Shown: positions 8,411 to 17,664 of the stretch, one piece after another
Layout: the number at the start of each line of letters is the position of its first letter
Position numbering within the stretch: the first letter of the stretch is position 1
From: Emticicia aquatilis
Lineage (GTDB): Bacteria; Bacteroidota; Bacteroidia; Cytophagales; Spirosomataceae
Length of the DNA: 64,000 nucleotides
Assembly (NCBI RefSeq): GCF_014644295.1
Contig: NZ_BMKK01000008.1
Coordinates: 229,346-293,345, forward strand
Direction: 5' to 3'
Made by a program: the position numbers and the translations under genes
Notes under the pieces: model-generated
The model's database searches: none
The model's input: the letters and a program-made list of their open reading frames with translations, nothing else
Told to the model about the DNA's origin: nothing

Positions 8411-9553
8411 ATGAATATAAGTCTTTCAAAAACACCAGTTTCGTTGGGTAGTGGTTTGGGGGCGTCGGCTATTGATAAATCGCCTTTGGTGGGTCAATAC
8501 CTCATTTTTAAAGGTAGCGAAAATAACCCCTTACTTGCTCCAAGAGGAGTTTGGATGCACGAAAAGAAGCTTTTTGTGTCAGATACAGGGCAAAATCGGG
8601 TGTTTATTTGGCATTCAATTCCACAGACGGCTTATGCTACTCCTGACTTAATCTTAGGGCAAATCGAACAAAATGATACAGGCCGAAACGCAGGAGCAGG
8701 AGTAAGTGCAAGTTCGCTGCAATATCCTTCGGGGATATGGTCAGACGGACAAAAACTGATTGTGGCAGATGCTTGGAATCACCGAGTTTTGATTTGGCTT
8801 ACATTCCCGACTCAAAATGGCCAAGCTGCTGATGTAGTAATTGGACAGCCAAACTTTGAGCAGAACGAACCAAATGTACGTGGTATTGGCTCTACGCCAT
8901 CAGCTCAGTCGCTCAACTGGCCTTATGGCGTTTTTTCTGACGGAAATCGCCTTTGGATTTGTGATACAGGTAATAGACGAATACTTTTTTACGAAAATAT
9001 TCCAACCGAAAATTATGTAGCAGCCGATAAAGTCATAGGAAAACCAAGTTTTACTGAGCGAGACTATGAAAATTATGAACCTATTTGGCCGTATTCGGTA
9101 AGAGTAAGTCCCAACGGACAACTATCGGTTGCTGATACTCAGTTTTATAGAAACTTGATTTGGCATCAATGGCAAGATGCTTTTTCAAAGCCTGCCGATG
9201 TGATTATTGGCCAACCCGATTTTGATGCTAATGGAATGAATCAGTTTAGCTTATTTCCCAAACAAGATTCTATGAGCTGGACTTACGATTCGTTTTTTTA
9301 TAAAAATGGCATTTTTGTGGCAGATACTGGTAATAGTAGGGTTTTGTGGTTTGAGAATATTCCAAAAAACAATGCTGCTGTGGCCGATAACTTATTGGGA
9401 CACTATGACTTCAATACGGGTAGCGAAAATACAGAAACTCGATTTGGAACTGATAGCCAATTATATTGGCCGTTTTCGCTTTGTGTAGCCGAAAATCAAT
9501 TAGTACTGACCGATACTGGCAATCATCGAGTTGTAATTTATGAAATTTTATAA
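8411..9553 (+). CDS. NHL-repeat six-bladed propeller protein in hydrogenase operon
   Basis: The 380-residue protein contains six NHL-type blades, each recognisable by an aspartate-asparagine/arginine pattern such as VSDTGQNRVFIW, VADAWNHRVLIW, CDTGNRRILFY, VADTQFYRNLIW, VADTGNSRVLWF and LTDTGNHRVVIY. Six repeats would close one beta-propeller. There is no signal peptide or anchor, so it should stay in the cytosol, unusual for many NHL proteins in this phylum. It begins 23 bases after hypE and is followed 18 bases later by a nickel permease, so it belongs to the hyp operon. NHL propellers bind proteins or ligands or act as lyases. A hydrogenase-assembly function is inference from the operon. 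Confidence 0.85.
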   Translation: MNISLSKTPVSLGSGLGASAIDKSPLVGQYLIFKGSENNPLLAPRGVWMHEKKLFVSDTGQNRVFIWHSIPQTAYATPDLILGQIEQNDTGRNAGAGVSASSLQYPSGIWSDGQKLIVADAWNHRVLIWLTFPTQNGQAADVVIGQPNFEQNEPNVRGIGSTPSAQSLNWPYGVFSDGNRLWICDTGNRRILFYENIPTENYVAADKVIGKPSFTERDYENYEPIWPYSVRVSPNGQLSVADTQFYRNLIWHQWQDAFSKPADVIIGQPDFDANGMNQFSLFPKQDSMSWTYDSFFYKNGIFVADTGNSRVLWFENIPKNNAAVADNLLGHYDFNTGSENTETRFGTDSQLYWPFSLCVAENQLVLTDTGNHRVVIYEIL

Positions 9554-9571
9554 ACACCCTCTTAGACCAAA

Positions 9572-10192
9572 ATGCAAGATATTGTCTTATTGCTGAGTGC
9601 TGCTGCGATAGGTTTTTCGCATTCTTTTGAGGCCGACCATTTGGTGGCAGTAAGTAGCATTGTCACTCGTCGAGATAGCACTATCTCTGCCATTAAAGAT
9701 GGTGTTTTCTGGGGATTAGGACATACTTCAACAATTCTTTTGGTAGCAATTATCTATATTCTGAGCAAATTTGCTTTAAATGAAGATGATTTTCGATACT
9801 TCGAGGCGGGAGTAGGAATAATGCTTATCATCTTAGGCTTTGTGAGATTTTATCGAGTATTTCAAGAGCGTTCGCATGGCCATTTACATATAGATGAGCC
9901 CTCTTTTGGCTTGGCCTATGGTGTTGGTTTAGTGCATGGCTTGGCAGGTAGTGGTAGCTTACTAATTTCTATACTTACACAGATTAGAGATAATTTTATG
10001 GCCATCACTTATATTCTTATCTTTGGCTTAGGTTCAATCATAGGGATGATGCTCGCTGCAGGCATTTTTAGCCTACCGTTTTCGGCAAAATTTATTAATA
10101 ATCGTTGGTTTTCGATGAGTTTGAGTATTATATCAGCCGTTCTGTGTATTGGCCTTGGAGTAGTTGTTTTTTATAGAAATATTCATCAATAA
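9572..10192 (+). CDS. NicO/UreH-type nickel permease
   Basis: This 206-residue integral membrane protein has about six hydrophobic segments and the nickel/cobalt transporter signature H-x4-D-H as His17-Ser-Phe-Glu-Ala-Asp22-His23 in the first helix. A second conserved GLGHTS motif follows near residue 48, and a short histidine-bearing loop (SHGHLHID) lies near residue 95. NicO/UreH-like proteins import nickel for urease or hydrogenase. Its location 18 bases downstream of the NHL gene inside the hyp operon strongly suggests it feeds HypA/HypB. Cobalt transport is the main alternative, but no cobalamin genes are nearby. Confidence 0.85.
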   Translation: MQDIVLLLSAAAIGFSHSFEADHLVAVSSIVTRRDSTISAIKDGVFWGLGHTSTILLVAIIYILSKFALNEDDFRYFEAGVGIMLIILGFVRFYRVFQERSHGHLHIDEPSFGLAYGVGLVHGLAGSGSLLISILTQIRDNFMAITYILIFGLGSIIGMMLAAGIFSLPFSAKFINNRWFSMSLSIISAVLCIGLGVVVFYRNIHQ

Positions 10193-10207
10193 GTTAAGAT
10201 TTGGTCA

Positions 10208-10453
10208 ATGGAAACACAATTAAATTACAATGAATCCGATTTTGTAGAATATGCCTTGACTCAAATGAATATCAAAATACTGAAAAGAGAAGGAAAATAT
10301 TTTGATTTAGAAGGTGGGTTTAAGGTTGAAGTAGAAACAAAAGACCTTTATCGCTTATCAGTGGAAGACTGGGTGATTTCGCCTTTCGAGGATATTGGAA
10401 AAATGTGTGAGTTTATCAAAAAAAATCTTGAAATGTCGCTACACAATGAATAA
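10208..10453 (+). CDS. Hypothetical protein, 81 aa
   Basis: This is an unrecognised small soluble protein with alternating hydrophobic and charged residues (KYFDLEGGFKVEVETKDLYR, then VEDWVISPFEDIGKMCEFI), suggesting a compact alpha/beta fold. It starts 15 bases after the permease stop, and its last codons overlap the preferred start of the next gene by 8 bases, so it is probably translated with it. No metal-binding cysteines, signal peptide or membrane helix are present. Operon membership is its only functional clue. Confidence 0.6.
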   Translation: METQLNYNESDFVEYALTQMNIKILKREGKYFDLEGGFKVEVETKDLYRLSVEDWVISPFEDIGKMCEFIKKNLEMSLHNE

Positions 10454-11000
10454 AATGGAAGTATCAGTAATAGCCTTGGCCGAAAGTGAGTCGAAAAAAG
10501 GTTATTATGTCTTGATTTTAGAAGAAAGTAAGTCCAAAAAACGAATACCTATCATTACGGGAAGTCAGGAGGCTCAAGCTATTGCGATTCATTTGGAGCG
10601 ATTGCAGCCCGCCCGTCCACTTACACATGACTTGTTTAAAAATACTATCACCCAATTGGGGGCTATCATTAAAGAGGTCTTTATCCATCGACTTGAGATG
10701 GAAATTTTTCATGCCTTAATTATTCTACAAACTGCTGACAAAAAACTTATTGAAATAGATGCTCGTACATCCGACGCTATTGCTTTAGCCATTCGGTTTT
10801 CATGCCCGATTTATGTGAGCGAGTCAGTATTAGAAAGTGCTGGATACGAAATTGACGAAAAAGGTAAAGAGAAAAAAGGCTCTTATGCTGAATATACTCT
10901 TGAAGAACTGGAAGAATTATTGGACAAAATTCTAAAAAAAGAAGATTACGAAAGTGCCGCAAGAGTAAGAGATGCCATCGAACGCAGAAAATCAAACTAA
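10446..11000 (+). CDS. Bifunctional nuclease (DUF151) with C-terminal UVR motif
   Basis: The N-terminal 130 residues match the BFN/DUF151 fold, with VLILEESKSKKRIPIITGSQ, a following LERLQPARPLTHDL and the DARTSDAIALAIRFSCPIYV motif typical of the family. Some members have been reported to have RNase and DNase activity. The C-terminal 35 residues (LEELLDKILKKEDYESAARV) form a UVR helix pair like the UvrB-UvrC contact domain, a usual companion in Bacteroidota. I chose ATG 10446 (184 aa). ATG 10455 is equally possible, and an upstream in-frame ATG at 10395 lies deep in the preceding gene and is unlikely. It closes the operon, although its role is probably unrelated to hydrogenase. Confidence 0.85.
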   Translation: MNKMEVSVIALAESESKKGYYVLILEESKSKKRIPIITGSQEAQAIAIHLERLQPARPLTHDLFKNTITQLGAIIKEVFIHRLEMEIFHALIILQTADKKLIEIDARTSDAIALAIRFSCPIYVSESVLESAGYEIDEKGKEKKGSYAEYTLEELEELLDKILKKEDYESAARVRDAIERRKSN

Positions 11001-11403
11001 TATAAATTTATATTGCCTAAATTAGAGGTATGTTTACCTACCTACAACTTCTTTTCATAGTTTTCTGATTATTTAGATACCATAAGTAATCTTTATCTCT
11101 ATTTTTTTAGATTAAACGATTCAAACTTCTTGAATGATTTCTATTTTAGAGGCTTCAAATCTACATAGCCTCTGTATAAATACTGTTTGACCATAATAAT
11201 GATAGTTTCAGTGCCACAAAGTACTAAAAGAAGTGCCAATTTCTCTCGAAAACTACCCTAAATATACACTAAAGCCCAAGAGGTTAGTAAAAAAGAGACC
11301 ATAAATATCATTTTGAAATTAACTGATAAAGATGCTACACGGCAATAATAATAATAACAGTTATGCTAAATTTACTCATTTAGCTCCAAAAGATACTCAA
11401 CTT
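11001..11403. other. Intergenic region after the hydrogenase operon
   Basis: About 400 AT-rich bases hold no convincing gene. On the minus strand an open stretch from 11257 to 11141 reads like the end of a small membrane protein (EKLALLLVLCGTETIIIMVK then a basic tail) but has no good start and is closed upstream by a stop. No clear terminator hairpin or TAnnTTTG promoter was found. Confidence 0.5.
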
Positions 11404-12693
11404 ATGATTAGCAATATTTTAAAAAATATTTTGTTTTTATGGGCGATAGCAATGGGTTTCAATTCGTCATTATTTGCTCAAAAAAGACCTAAACCACGAA
11501 TCATGATTAGCACCGACATCGGCGGAACCGACCCCGATGATAATCAGTCAATGATTCACTTGATGATGTATTCTGACCTGTTTCAGATTGAAGGTTTGAT
11601 TTCTTCGCCTTTCGGAAAAGGACGAAAAAAAGACCTTTTGGATATGATTGATTTATACGAAAAGGATTTTCCGAAGCTGAAAAAACATAATTCAAAGCTG
11701 GTAAGACCCGATGCACTGAGAGCCGTTTGTAAACAAGGAGAAACAGAATCGGCTCCGTATTTAGGAATTAGAAAATCATCGGAAGGTTCAGATTGGATAA
11801 TCAAATGTGCGAAAAAGAAATCGACCCAACCGCTCTGGGTGTTGGTTTGGGGTGGTTTGGAAGATTTGGCCCAAGCCCTGCACGATGCTCCCGAAATTGA
11901 AAGCAAAATAAGGGTATTTTGGATTGGTGGACCCAATAAAAAATGGAGTATCAATGCCTATTCATACATTGTGGAGCATCACCCAAACCTATGGATGATA
12001 GAATCTAACGCTACGTATCGTGGTTGGTTTATGGAAGATGAAAATGCCCCAGCTAACATGCACGATGCTGCTTATTACGAGAATTTTATCAAAGGTCGGG
12101 GCATAATGGGTGCTGACTTTATCAATTATTACAAAGGATATATCAAAATGGGCGATACACCTTCGTTGGCCTATTTGATGAAAGGAAATGCCAATAATCC
12201 ATCGGATGAAAGTTGGGGTGGGACATATAATCCCATTACTCACAGTTCAAGACATATTTTTGAGAGAAACACCACCAAAGTAGATAGTTTTCCTTCCTAC
12301 GGAGTGGTAGAATGGCGGTTTAAAGGCCCTAATATTTCAATTCCTGCTGATTCATCTTGCTTTTCACTTGAAATACAAAAACAAGAATGGCCAGGGTATT
12401 ATCTCGGAAATGGTGTTTATGGAGTGCGATATTCATCCAAAAAACCAGAGGTCAGTTCGTATATTATTCACAGTAAAATCAAGGAATTGGACGGACAAAA
12501 AGGTGAATATACCAGTACTGCCCCGTGGCCTGGCAAGCCCAACAAAGATGATTATAAACTGGGGAAACATTGGTACAGTGATTTACCCAATCCTGAATAT
12601 TTTTTGGATGGTCAGCAAGGAGCAAAAACACTTTCTAAACATCGAAAAGCGTATCTTAGTGATTGGGCAAAACGCTGGGAATGGCTGAAATAA
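11404..12693 (+). CDS. Secreted DUF1593 (nucleoside-hydrolase-like) protein, paralogue 1
   Basis: From ATG 11404 the 429-residue product starts with a signal peptide (hydrophobic LFLWAIAMGFNSSLFAQ before the mature KRPKPRI). A start 72 bases upstream would put an asparagine-rich leader before that signal and is rejected. The mature part opens with ISTDIGGTDPDDNQS, an aspartate cluster matching the calcium-binding DxDxxxDD loop of nucleoside hydrolases, and contains VLVWGGLEDLAQAL in the position typical of DUF1593 proteins. The family is found beside polysaccharide-degradation genes, and its substrate is unknown. A paralogue follows 32 bases downstream. Confidence 0.8.
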   Translation: MISNILKNILFLWAIAMGFNSSLFAQKRPKPRIMISTDIGGTDPDDNQSMIHLMMYSDLFQIEGLISSPFGKGRKKDLLDMIDLYEKDFPKLKKHNSKLVRPDALRAVCKQGETESAPYLGIRKSSEGSDWIIKCAKKKSTQPLWVLVWGGLEDLAQALHDAPEIESKIRVFWIGGPNKKWSINAYSYIVEHHPNLWMIESNATYRGWFMEDENAPANMHDAAYYENFIKGRGIMGADFINYYKGYIKMGDTPSLAYLMKGNANNPSDESWGGTYNPITHSSRHIFERNTTKVDSFPSYGVVEWRFKGPNISIPADSSCFSLEIQKQEWPGYYLGNGVYGVRYSSKKPEVSSYIIHSKIKELDGQKGEYTSTAPWPGKPNKDDYKLGKHWYSDLPNPEYFLDGQQGAKTLSKHRKAYLSDWAKRWEWLK

Positions 12694-12725
12694 GCTTTTA
12701 AATTTAACTTTAAATCTTATTATAA

Positions 12726-14132
12726 ATGAAAATTTTTAAACTACTGATTATCATACTTTTTTGTACGAAACTCCATGCCCAAAATACAAAGCCAAGAGTA
12801 ATTGTTTTGACCGATATTGAAAATGAACCCGACGATGCGATGTCAACGGTGCGTTTTCTTACCTACTCCAGTCAGTTTGATGTGGAAGGCTTGGTCGCTA
12901 CTACCTCTGTTCATCAAAAAAACAAGGTTGCTTCGTGGCGACTTAAAGAAATTGTAGAAGCTTACGGAAAAGTGCAGCCAAATCTTTCGCTTCACGAGTC
13001 GGGATATCCAACAACCGAAAAACTCCTTTCGCTCATTAAAGATGGACGTGCCGATTATGGTATGCAGGCAGTGGGTAAAGGTATGGATTCTGATGGCTCT
13101 GAGTTAATTATTCAATCTGTTGACCGTGCAGACGCTCGCCCTGTTTGGGTATTGGTTTGGGGCGGCCCCAATTGTTTGGCACAGGCTCTTTGGAAAGTAA
13201 AAAATACTCGAAATGCCAAAGAAATTGAGAAATTTGTGGCAAAATTAAGAGTCTATACTATATCAGACCAAGATGATAGCGGCCCGTGGGTTAGAAAGAC
13301 ATTTCCGAAACTATTCTACATTGCCAGTCCAGGGTTTCATGCATTAGGTGGATACCATTTTGCCACTTGGTCGGGTATCAGTGGTGATAAATTTCATGGT
13401 CGATTTGCGGGAGGGAATTTCAGCATCGTTGATAATCCGTGGCTTGATACGCACATTCGCAGCAAAGGACCTTTGGGGCAGCAATATCCTTTTGCGAAGT
13501 TTTTAATGGAGGGTGATACCCCAAGTTTTTTGTATTTGATAAACAATGGTTTAGGAAATTCAGAAAATCCAAATTGGGGAAGCTGGGGTGGTAGATACGA
13601 ATTTTATCAACCCCGAACAGAAAAGTGGTTTTTAGAACCCGAAACTCGCCCACTATGGACTGATGCCGAAGATGAAGTTTTTGGGTCAGATAGCAGTTGG
13701 CACACCAGTAATAAGGCAACCATTTGGCGTTGGCGTGAAGCTTTTCAGAATGATTTTGAAGCTCGAATGGATTGGAGTATCAAGCCTTACAAAGAGGCCA
13801 ACCACCCACCAGTTGTGAAAATTGGTAGTGAAAAATATATAAAAGCCAAAGTAGGCGATAAAATTAATCTAAGTGCCGAAGGCTCAACCGACCCAGATGG
13901 AAATCTACTTTCATATAAATGGTTTTATTATCCAGAAGTTGGAACATTTACTATTGCAACCGCCCGCACGGGAATTCCATTAAAAATTGAAGATGCCGAT
14001 AAAGAAAAGGCATGGTTTACCGTACCAAAAAGCATCCGTTTAGGTACAATGCACATTATTTTGGCTGTGACTGATAATGGAAAACCTGCTCTGACTCGTT
14101 ATGAGCGAGTGATTGTTGAGGTTGAACCTTGA
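12726..14132 (+). CDS. Secreted DUF1593 (nucleoside-hydrolase-like) protein, paralogue 2
   Basis: The 468-residue protein has a signal peptide ending at LHAQ, the aspartate cluster [19 protein letters not shown] near residue 30, and [19 protein letters not shown] near residue 140, the same landmarks as the preceding gene. It is closer to the canonical DUF1593 architecture: a nucleoside-hydrolase-like domain up to about residue 360, then a beta-sandwich C-terminal domain starting near [20 protein letters not shown], with a PKD-like [13 protein letters not shown] stretch. It most likely acts on an exported carbohydrate or nucleoside-like substrate. It forms a two-gene unit with the upstream paralogue. 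Confidence 0.82.
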   Translation: MKIFKLLIIILFCTKLHAQNTKPRVIVLTDIENEPDDAMSTVRFLTYSSQFDVEGLVATTSVHQKNKVASWRLKEIVEAYGKVQPNLSLHESGYPTTEKLLSLIKDGRADYGMQAVGKGMDSDGSELIIQSVDRADARPVWVLVWGGPNCLAQALWKVKNTRNAKEIEKFVAKLRVYTISDQDDSGPWVRKTFPKLFYIASPGFHALGGYHFATWSGISGDKFHGRFAGGNFSIVDNPWLDTHIRSKGPLGQQYPFAKFLMEGDTPSFLYLINNGLGNSENPNWGSWGGRYEFYQPRTEKWFLEPETRPLWTDAEDEVFGSDSSWHTSNKATIWRWREAFQNDFEARMDWSIKPYKEANHPPVVKIGSEKYIKAKVGDKINLSAEGSTDPDGNLLSYKWFYYPEVGTFTIATARTGIPLKIEDADKEKAWFTVPKSIRLGTMHIILAVTDNGKPALTRYERVIVEVEP

Positions 14133-14169
14133 GAATGTTGTGATTTATTTTTCTGAATATTATGGTTAA

Positions 14170-14688
14170 TCAAATGACCTTTCCCAATGCCAAACCTGCA
14201 AAAGTTGGGTGATTTCTAATCATGTTAGGAGTAAATCTGAATTTTAGATAAAACTCTCTATCAATTTTTTTGGTAAAGTGAGTTCTAAAGCCCAAAATTG
14301 GCATTACATACTCAATATTACCAATAGTTCCTTGATTCGAATGGAAGATTTGACCATAACCGATTTCTAAGAATGTTTCATTTCTCAATTTCGGGTTAGG
14401 TTTGCATGGGTCTCTTCGTTTAGCTGGTTTATTGAGTAGATAATTATAAGAAATGGCATGTGGGAATGACCATTGGTCTTCAATCGTTGACATAATTCCT
14501 ATACCAACTTGCAAACTAAAAAAGCCTCTTTGGGTACGATGCAAGGCGTAATCAAAATTGAGCGAACCAAAAGGGCTGATTCCGAATGCTTCTAAAGATA
14601 TACCTTTTTGATGTTTTTCGATTGAATGTTCTTGTCCAAAACTAATGAATGGCAGGAAGTAAAGTAGGTAGATTTGTAGTTTTTTCAT
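14170..14688 (-). CDS. Small outer-membrane beta-barrel-like protein
   Basis: The 172-residue product has a signal peptide (MKKLQIYLLYFLPFISFGQ) and then alternating amphipathic strands with many aromatic and glycine residues, such as GSLNFDYALHRTQRGFFSLQ and EFYLKFRFTPNMI. It is probably an 8-stranded barrel of the OmpA/porin-like type. The proline- and arginine-rich stretch NKPAKRRDPCKPNPKLRN near residue 90 would be a surface loop. It is convergent with the upstream DUF1593 gene. No specific function can be given. Confidence 0.65.
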   Translation of the reverse strand: MKKLQIYLLYFLPFISFGQEHSIEKHQKGISLEAFGISPFGSLNFDYALHRTQRGFFSLQVGIGIMSTIEDQWSFPHAISYNYLLNKPAKRRDPCKPNPKLRNETFLEIGYGQIFHSNQGTIGNIEYVMPILGFRTHFTKKIDREFYLKFRFTPNMIRNHPTFAGLALGKVI

Positions 14689-14779
14689 GTAGATTCTTTT
14701 TTTCAGAACGTACAGAATTTTCTCAAATTGTATTTTAAGGAAGACTTTGCTTAAATGGTGAAGTCTTCCTTAATTTTTA

Positions 14780-16495
14780 TTACAAATTCTTCTTCTTCAA
14801 TTCACTAACCGCAAAATTGGCAGCACGAGCCGTGAGAGCCATGAAAGTAAGCGAAGGGTTTTGATTGCCAATGGATGTCATGCAAGCACCGTCGGTAACG
14901 AATACGTTTTTGCAAGCGTGTAATTGATTCCATTCATTTAGCAGCGAAGTTTTTGGATCTTTGCCCATTCTTACGCCACCCATTTCGTGAATATCCAAGC
15001 CTGGGTTTTGTTTACTATCAAACATATTGATGTTTTTACAACCTGCCTTTTCGAGCATTTCAGAGGCTTGCACATGAAAATCTTTCATCATTTTGTGGTC
15101 ATTCTCATCATAACCAATGGAAGTAATTAATTGCGGCACGCCCCACGCATCGGTTTTATCTTTGCTCAATCTTACGTGGTTTTCTTTTTTAGGAATTGTC
15201 TCGCCTTGCATCTGTATATACACGCTCCATGTATCGCCTGGGTGAGTAAGACTTTCCTTAAAATCTGCTCCAAATGCTTCTGGTTGCGAACCTCTTTGCC
15301 ACGAGCCACGTCCTGCCGAAAACGCCACCATATAGCCACGCTGAAAATCAGTTTCTTGTTTTTCAACATTTCTAAACGAAGCCATAAATGCCGAAGTTGG
15401 TCGGCGACCGTAATAATATTGGTCGGTGAAGCCTTCAAAAGTTGCTCCACCTTGTCCACGATACTGATGGAATGCAATGTATTGCCCTAAAACTCCGCTA
15501 TCATTTCCCAGCCCATTTGGGAAACGATTAGAAATTGAATTCAATAAAATCAAATTGGAATTAAGAGCTGCGGCATTGACAAAAATGATACGAGCCTTGT
15601 AATCAATGCTTTCTTTGGTGTTGGTATCAATTACTCTAACTCCCGATGCCTTGCCCAGCTTTTCATCATAAATAATCGAATGAACAACTGAGTTGGGGCG
15701 AATCGTCAATTTGCCTGTTTTAGCCGCCCACGGTAAGGTAGAGGAATTTGAACTGAAATATCCACCAAATGGACAACCTCGCTCGCACAAACTACGGGCT
15801 TGACATTGCCCACGCCCTTGTTTGGCGTGAATTTCGTTGGGTTTTGTCAAATGAGCACACCGGCCGATAATCACTTGGCGGTCTTGGTAGTGTTTTTTTA
15901 CCGCCGACTGAATGTGTTTTTCAACACAATTCAATTCCCAAGCTGGTAAGAACTCTCCATCTGGCAGATTTTTGATATTATCTTTATTTCCCGAAATTCC
16001 TGCAAAACGCTCCACGTGGCTGTACCACGGAGCAATATCTTTGTATCTGATTGGCCAATCTACCGCAAAACCATCACGGGCAGGAGCTTCAAATTCGTAC
16101 TCGCTCCAACGTTGGGTTTGTCTTGCCCAAAGCAAAGATTTACCGCCAACTTGGTAGCCACGAATCCAGTCGAAAGGTTTTTCTTGAATGTAAGGGTGCT
16201 GTTCGTCTTTTACAAAAAAATGCTGCGTTGCTTCCGAGTAAGCATAGCAACGATTCACGATGGGGTTTTTCTGTAAATCTTCTTTCGTATCTCGTAGTCG
16301 ATGCTCAAACTCCCAAATGTTTGTCATGGAAGTTGGGTAATCTTTCACGTGTTCGACCATTCCGCCACGCTCCAGAACCAATGTTTTTAGTCCTTTTTCG
16401 CAGAGTTCTTTGGCCGCCCAGCCGCCACTAATACCCGAACCGATTACGATTGCATCATAAGTTGTGCTTTTATCAGCGTCAATATTGAAATTCAT
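14780..16495 (-). CDS. GMC-family FAD oxidoreductase
   Basis: The 571-residue protein has an N-terminal dinucleotide-binding motif (GSGISGG at 19-25) followed by LVLERGG, and a C-terminal GMC signature region with DIHEMGGVRMG and NQNPSLTFMALTARAANFA, where the catalytic His/Asn pair is expected. The cysteine-rich ERGCPFGGYFSS segment near residue 240 is typical of the gluconate-2-dehydrogenase-like branch found in Bacteroidota. Such proteins oxidise sugars or sugar acids. No gluconate dehydrogenase small subunit or cytochrome subunit lies next to it, and no Tat or Sec signal is visible. It is divergent from an AraC-type regulator. Confidence 0.88.
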   Translation of the reverse strand: MNFNIDADKSTTYDAIVIGSGISGGWAAKELCEKGLKTLVLERGGMVEHVKDYPTSMTNIWEFEHRLRDTKEDLQKNPIVNRCYAYSEATQHFFVKDEQHPYIQEKPFDWIRGYQVGGKSLLWARQTQRWSEYEFEAPARDGFAVDWPIRYKDIAPWYSHVERFAGISGNKDNIKNLPDGEFLPAWELNCVEKHIQSAVKKHYQDRQVIIGRCAHLTKPNEIHAKQGRGQCQARSLCERGCPFGGYFSSNSSTLPWAAKTGKLTIRPNSVVHSIIYDEKLGKASGVRVIDTNTKESIDYKARIIFVNAAALNSNLILLNSISNRFPNGLGNDSGVLGQYIAFHQYRGQGGATFEGFTDQYYYGRRPTSAFMASFRNVEKQETDFQRGYMVAFSAGRGSWQRGSQPEAFGADFKESLTHPGDTWSVYIQMQGETIPKKENHVRLSKDKTDAWGVPQLITSIGYDENDHKMMKDFHVQASEMLEKAGCKNINMFDSKQNPGLDIHEMGGVRMGKDPKTSLLNEWNQLHACKNVFVTDGACMTSIGNQNPSLTFMALTARAANFAVSELKKKNL

Positions 16496-16694
16496 AGTTT
16501 TGTTGGTTGAAGAAATAACAAATTTATGAGAATTTCGGAGAAGAACAAGTGTAAAATGTGTGTTTCAGAAAATTCATTTCCCTTTCGTAAAGTTGTCGAG
16601 CCACATATCATTTTTTAACATTTCGTTTGGCTGAAACGCTGTTATTTCGAGTGATTTATGTGGCTTTTTGCTAAAATACTTTAATTCAAGCATT

Positions 16695-17591
16695 ATGTTT
16701 CAGCTATTCAACGAAACAAAGGACGTACTGGAAGCGATAAAATATGATGATAATATCGTTGTGTTTTCGTCATTGCGTGAGTTTTATCATCCAATTCATT
16801 CGAAAGGTTTTGCCATAAAGTATGTCTTTGAGGGAAGTGAAAAATATATCATTAATGGTCAAAAGTATGATGTAAAAGCTGGAAAATATTTGCTCACAAA
16901 TTATCTTTTAGAGGGTAGTGTTGAGATTGAAAGCAACAAAAATGTCAAAGGAATTTGTATCAATATCATACCTTCAATGCTGACCGAGGTGGTAGCAAGT
17001 ATGAAACGACCTGATACCTCTTTTTCAGACTCTGCACTTGGAGAATTCTTTAGTACAACTGATTTTTTGGAGAATCATTATGATGCCAATCAGACCCAAC
17101 TTGGTGGCGTTTTATCAAGAATGGGACTTTCTGCTCAAAGAAATCATTTGTCAACTGATATTTTCAATCAAGAGTTTTTCTATCAATTATCGGAGAAAAT
17201 CGTTGCAGACCAATTGCCAGTTTTTAAGCAATTACAGCAAATTCCTACCATCAAATCTGCCACAAAAAAAGATTTATACAAACGAGTTTCGTTGGGGCGA
17301 GAATTTATTGATAATGCTTTCTTTATGCCGCTGACCATTGAATTGGTAGCAAAAGAAGCCTGCATGTCGGAATATCACTTTTTTAGGATTTTTAAATTAG
17401 TTTACGGACTTACACCTCACCAGTATATTTTGCAGAAAAGACTCGAACACAGTCAGAAAATTCTTCGACAAGACCGATATTCGGTGTCGGAAGCTGCCAT
17501 TGAGTCGGGTTTTGCTGATATTTATGCTTTTAGCAAAGCTTTCAAAAACCACTTCGGAGTTTCGCCTACGTTATTTTTAAAACAGAATTAG
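16695..17591 (+). CDS. AraC-family transcriptional regulator
   Basis: The C-terminal 100 residues contain the two AraC helix-turn-helix motifs: LTIELVAKEACMSEYHFFRI followed by HQYILQKRLEHSQKIL, then a second HTH in SVSEAAIESGFADIYAFSKA. The final FKNHFGVSPTLF is the classic family ending. The N-terminal 190 residues form a cupin-like sensing part (GSEKYIINGQKYDVKAGKYL). I use ATG 16695 (298 aa). A TTG at 16668 is in frame but adds only a weak leader. The gene is divergent from the GMC oxidoreductase and precedes a serine hydrolase by 73 bases, so either may be its target. Confidence 0.9.
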   Translation: MFQLFNETKDVLEAIKYDDNIVVFSSLREFYHPIHSKGFAIKYVFEGSEKYIINGQKYDVKAGKYLLTNYLLEGSVEIESNKNVKGICINIIPSMLTEVVASMKRPDTSFSDSALGEFFSTTDFLENHYDANQTQLGGVLSRMGLSAQRNHLSTDIFNQEFFYQLSEKIVADQLPVFKQLQQIPTIKSATKKDLYKRVSLGREFIDNAFFMPLTIELVAKEACMSEYHFFRIFKLVYGLTPHQYILQKRLEHSQKILRQDRYSVSEAAIESGFADIYAFSKAFKNHFGVSPTLFLKQN

Positions 17592-17664
17592 CAGGATTTG
17601 ACAAATAGAAGTGCTGTGGTCATGATAATTTTACGCATCCTCATTCATTTGTGTTACAATTATT

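Noticed and set aside
11332..11403. Upstream start for the first DUF1593 protein
   Set aside because: The added asparagine-rich leader precedes a clear signal peptide, so ATG 11404 is preferred.
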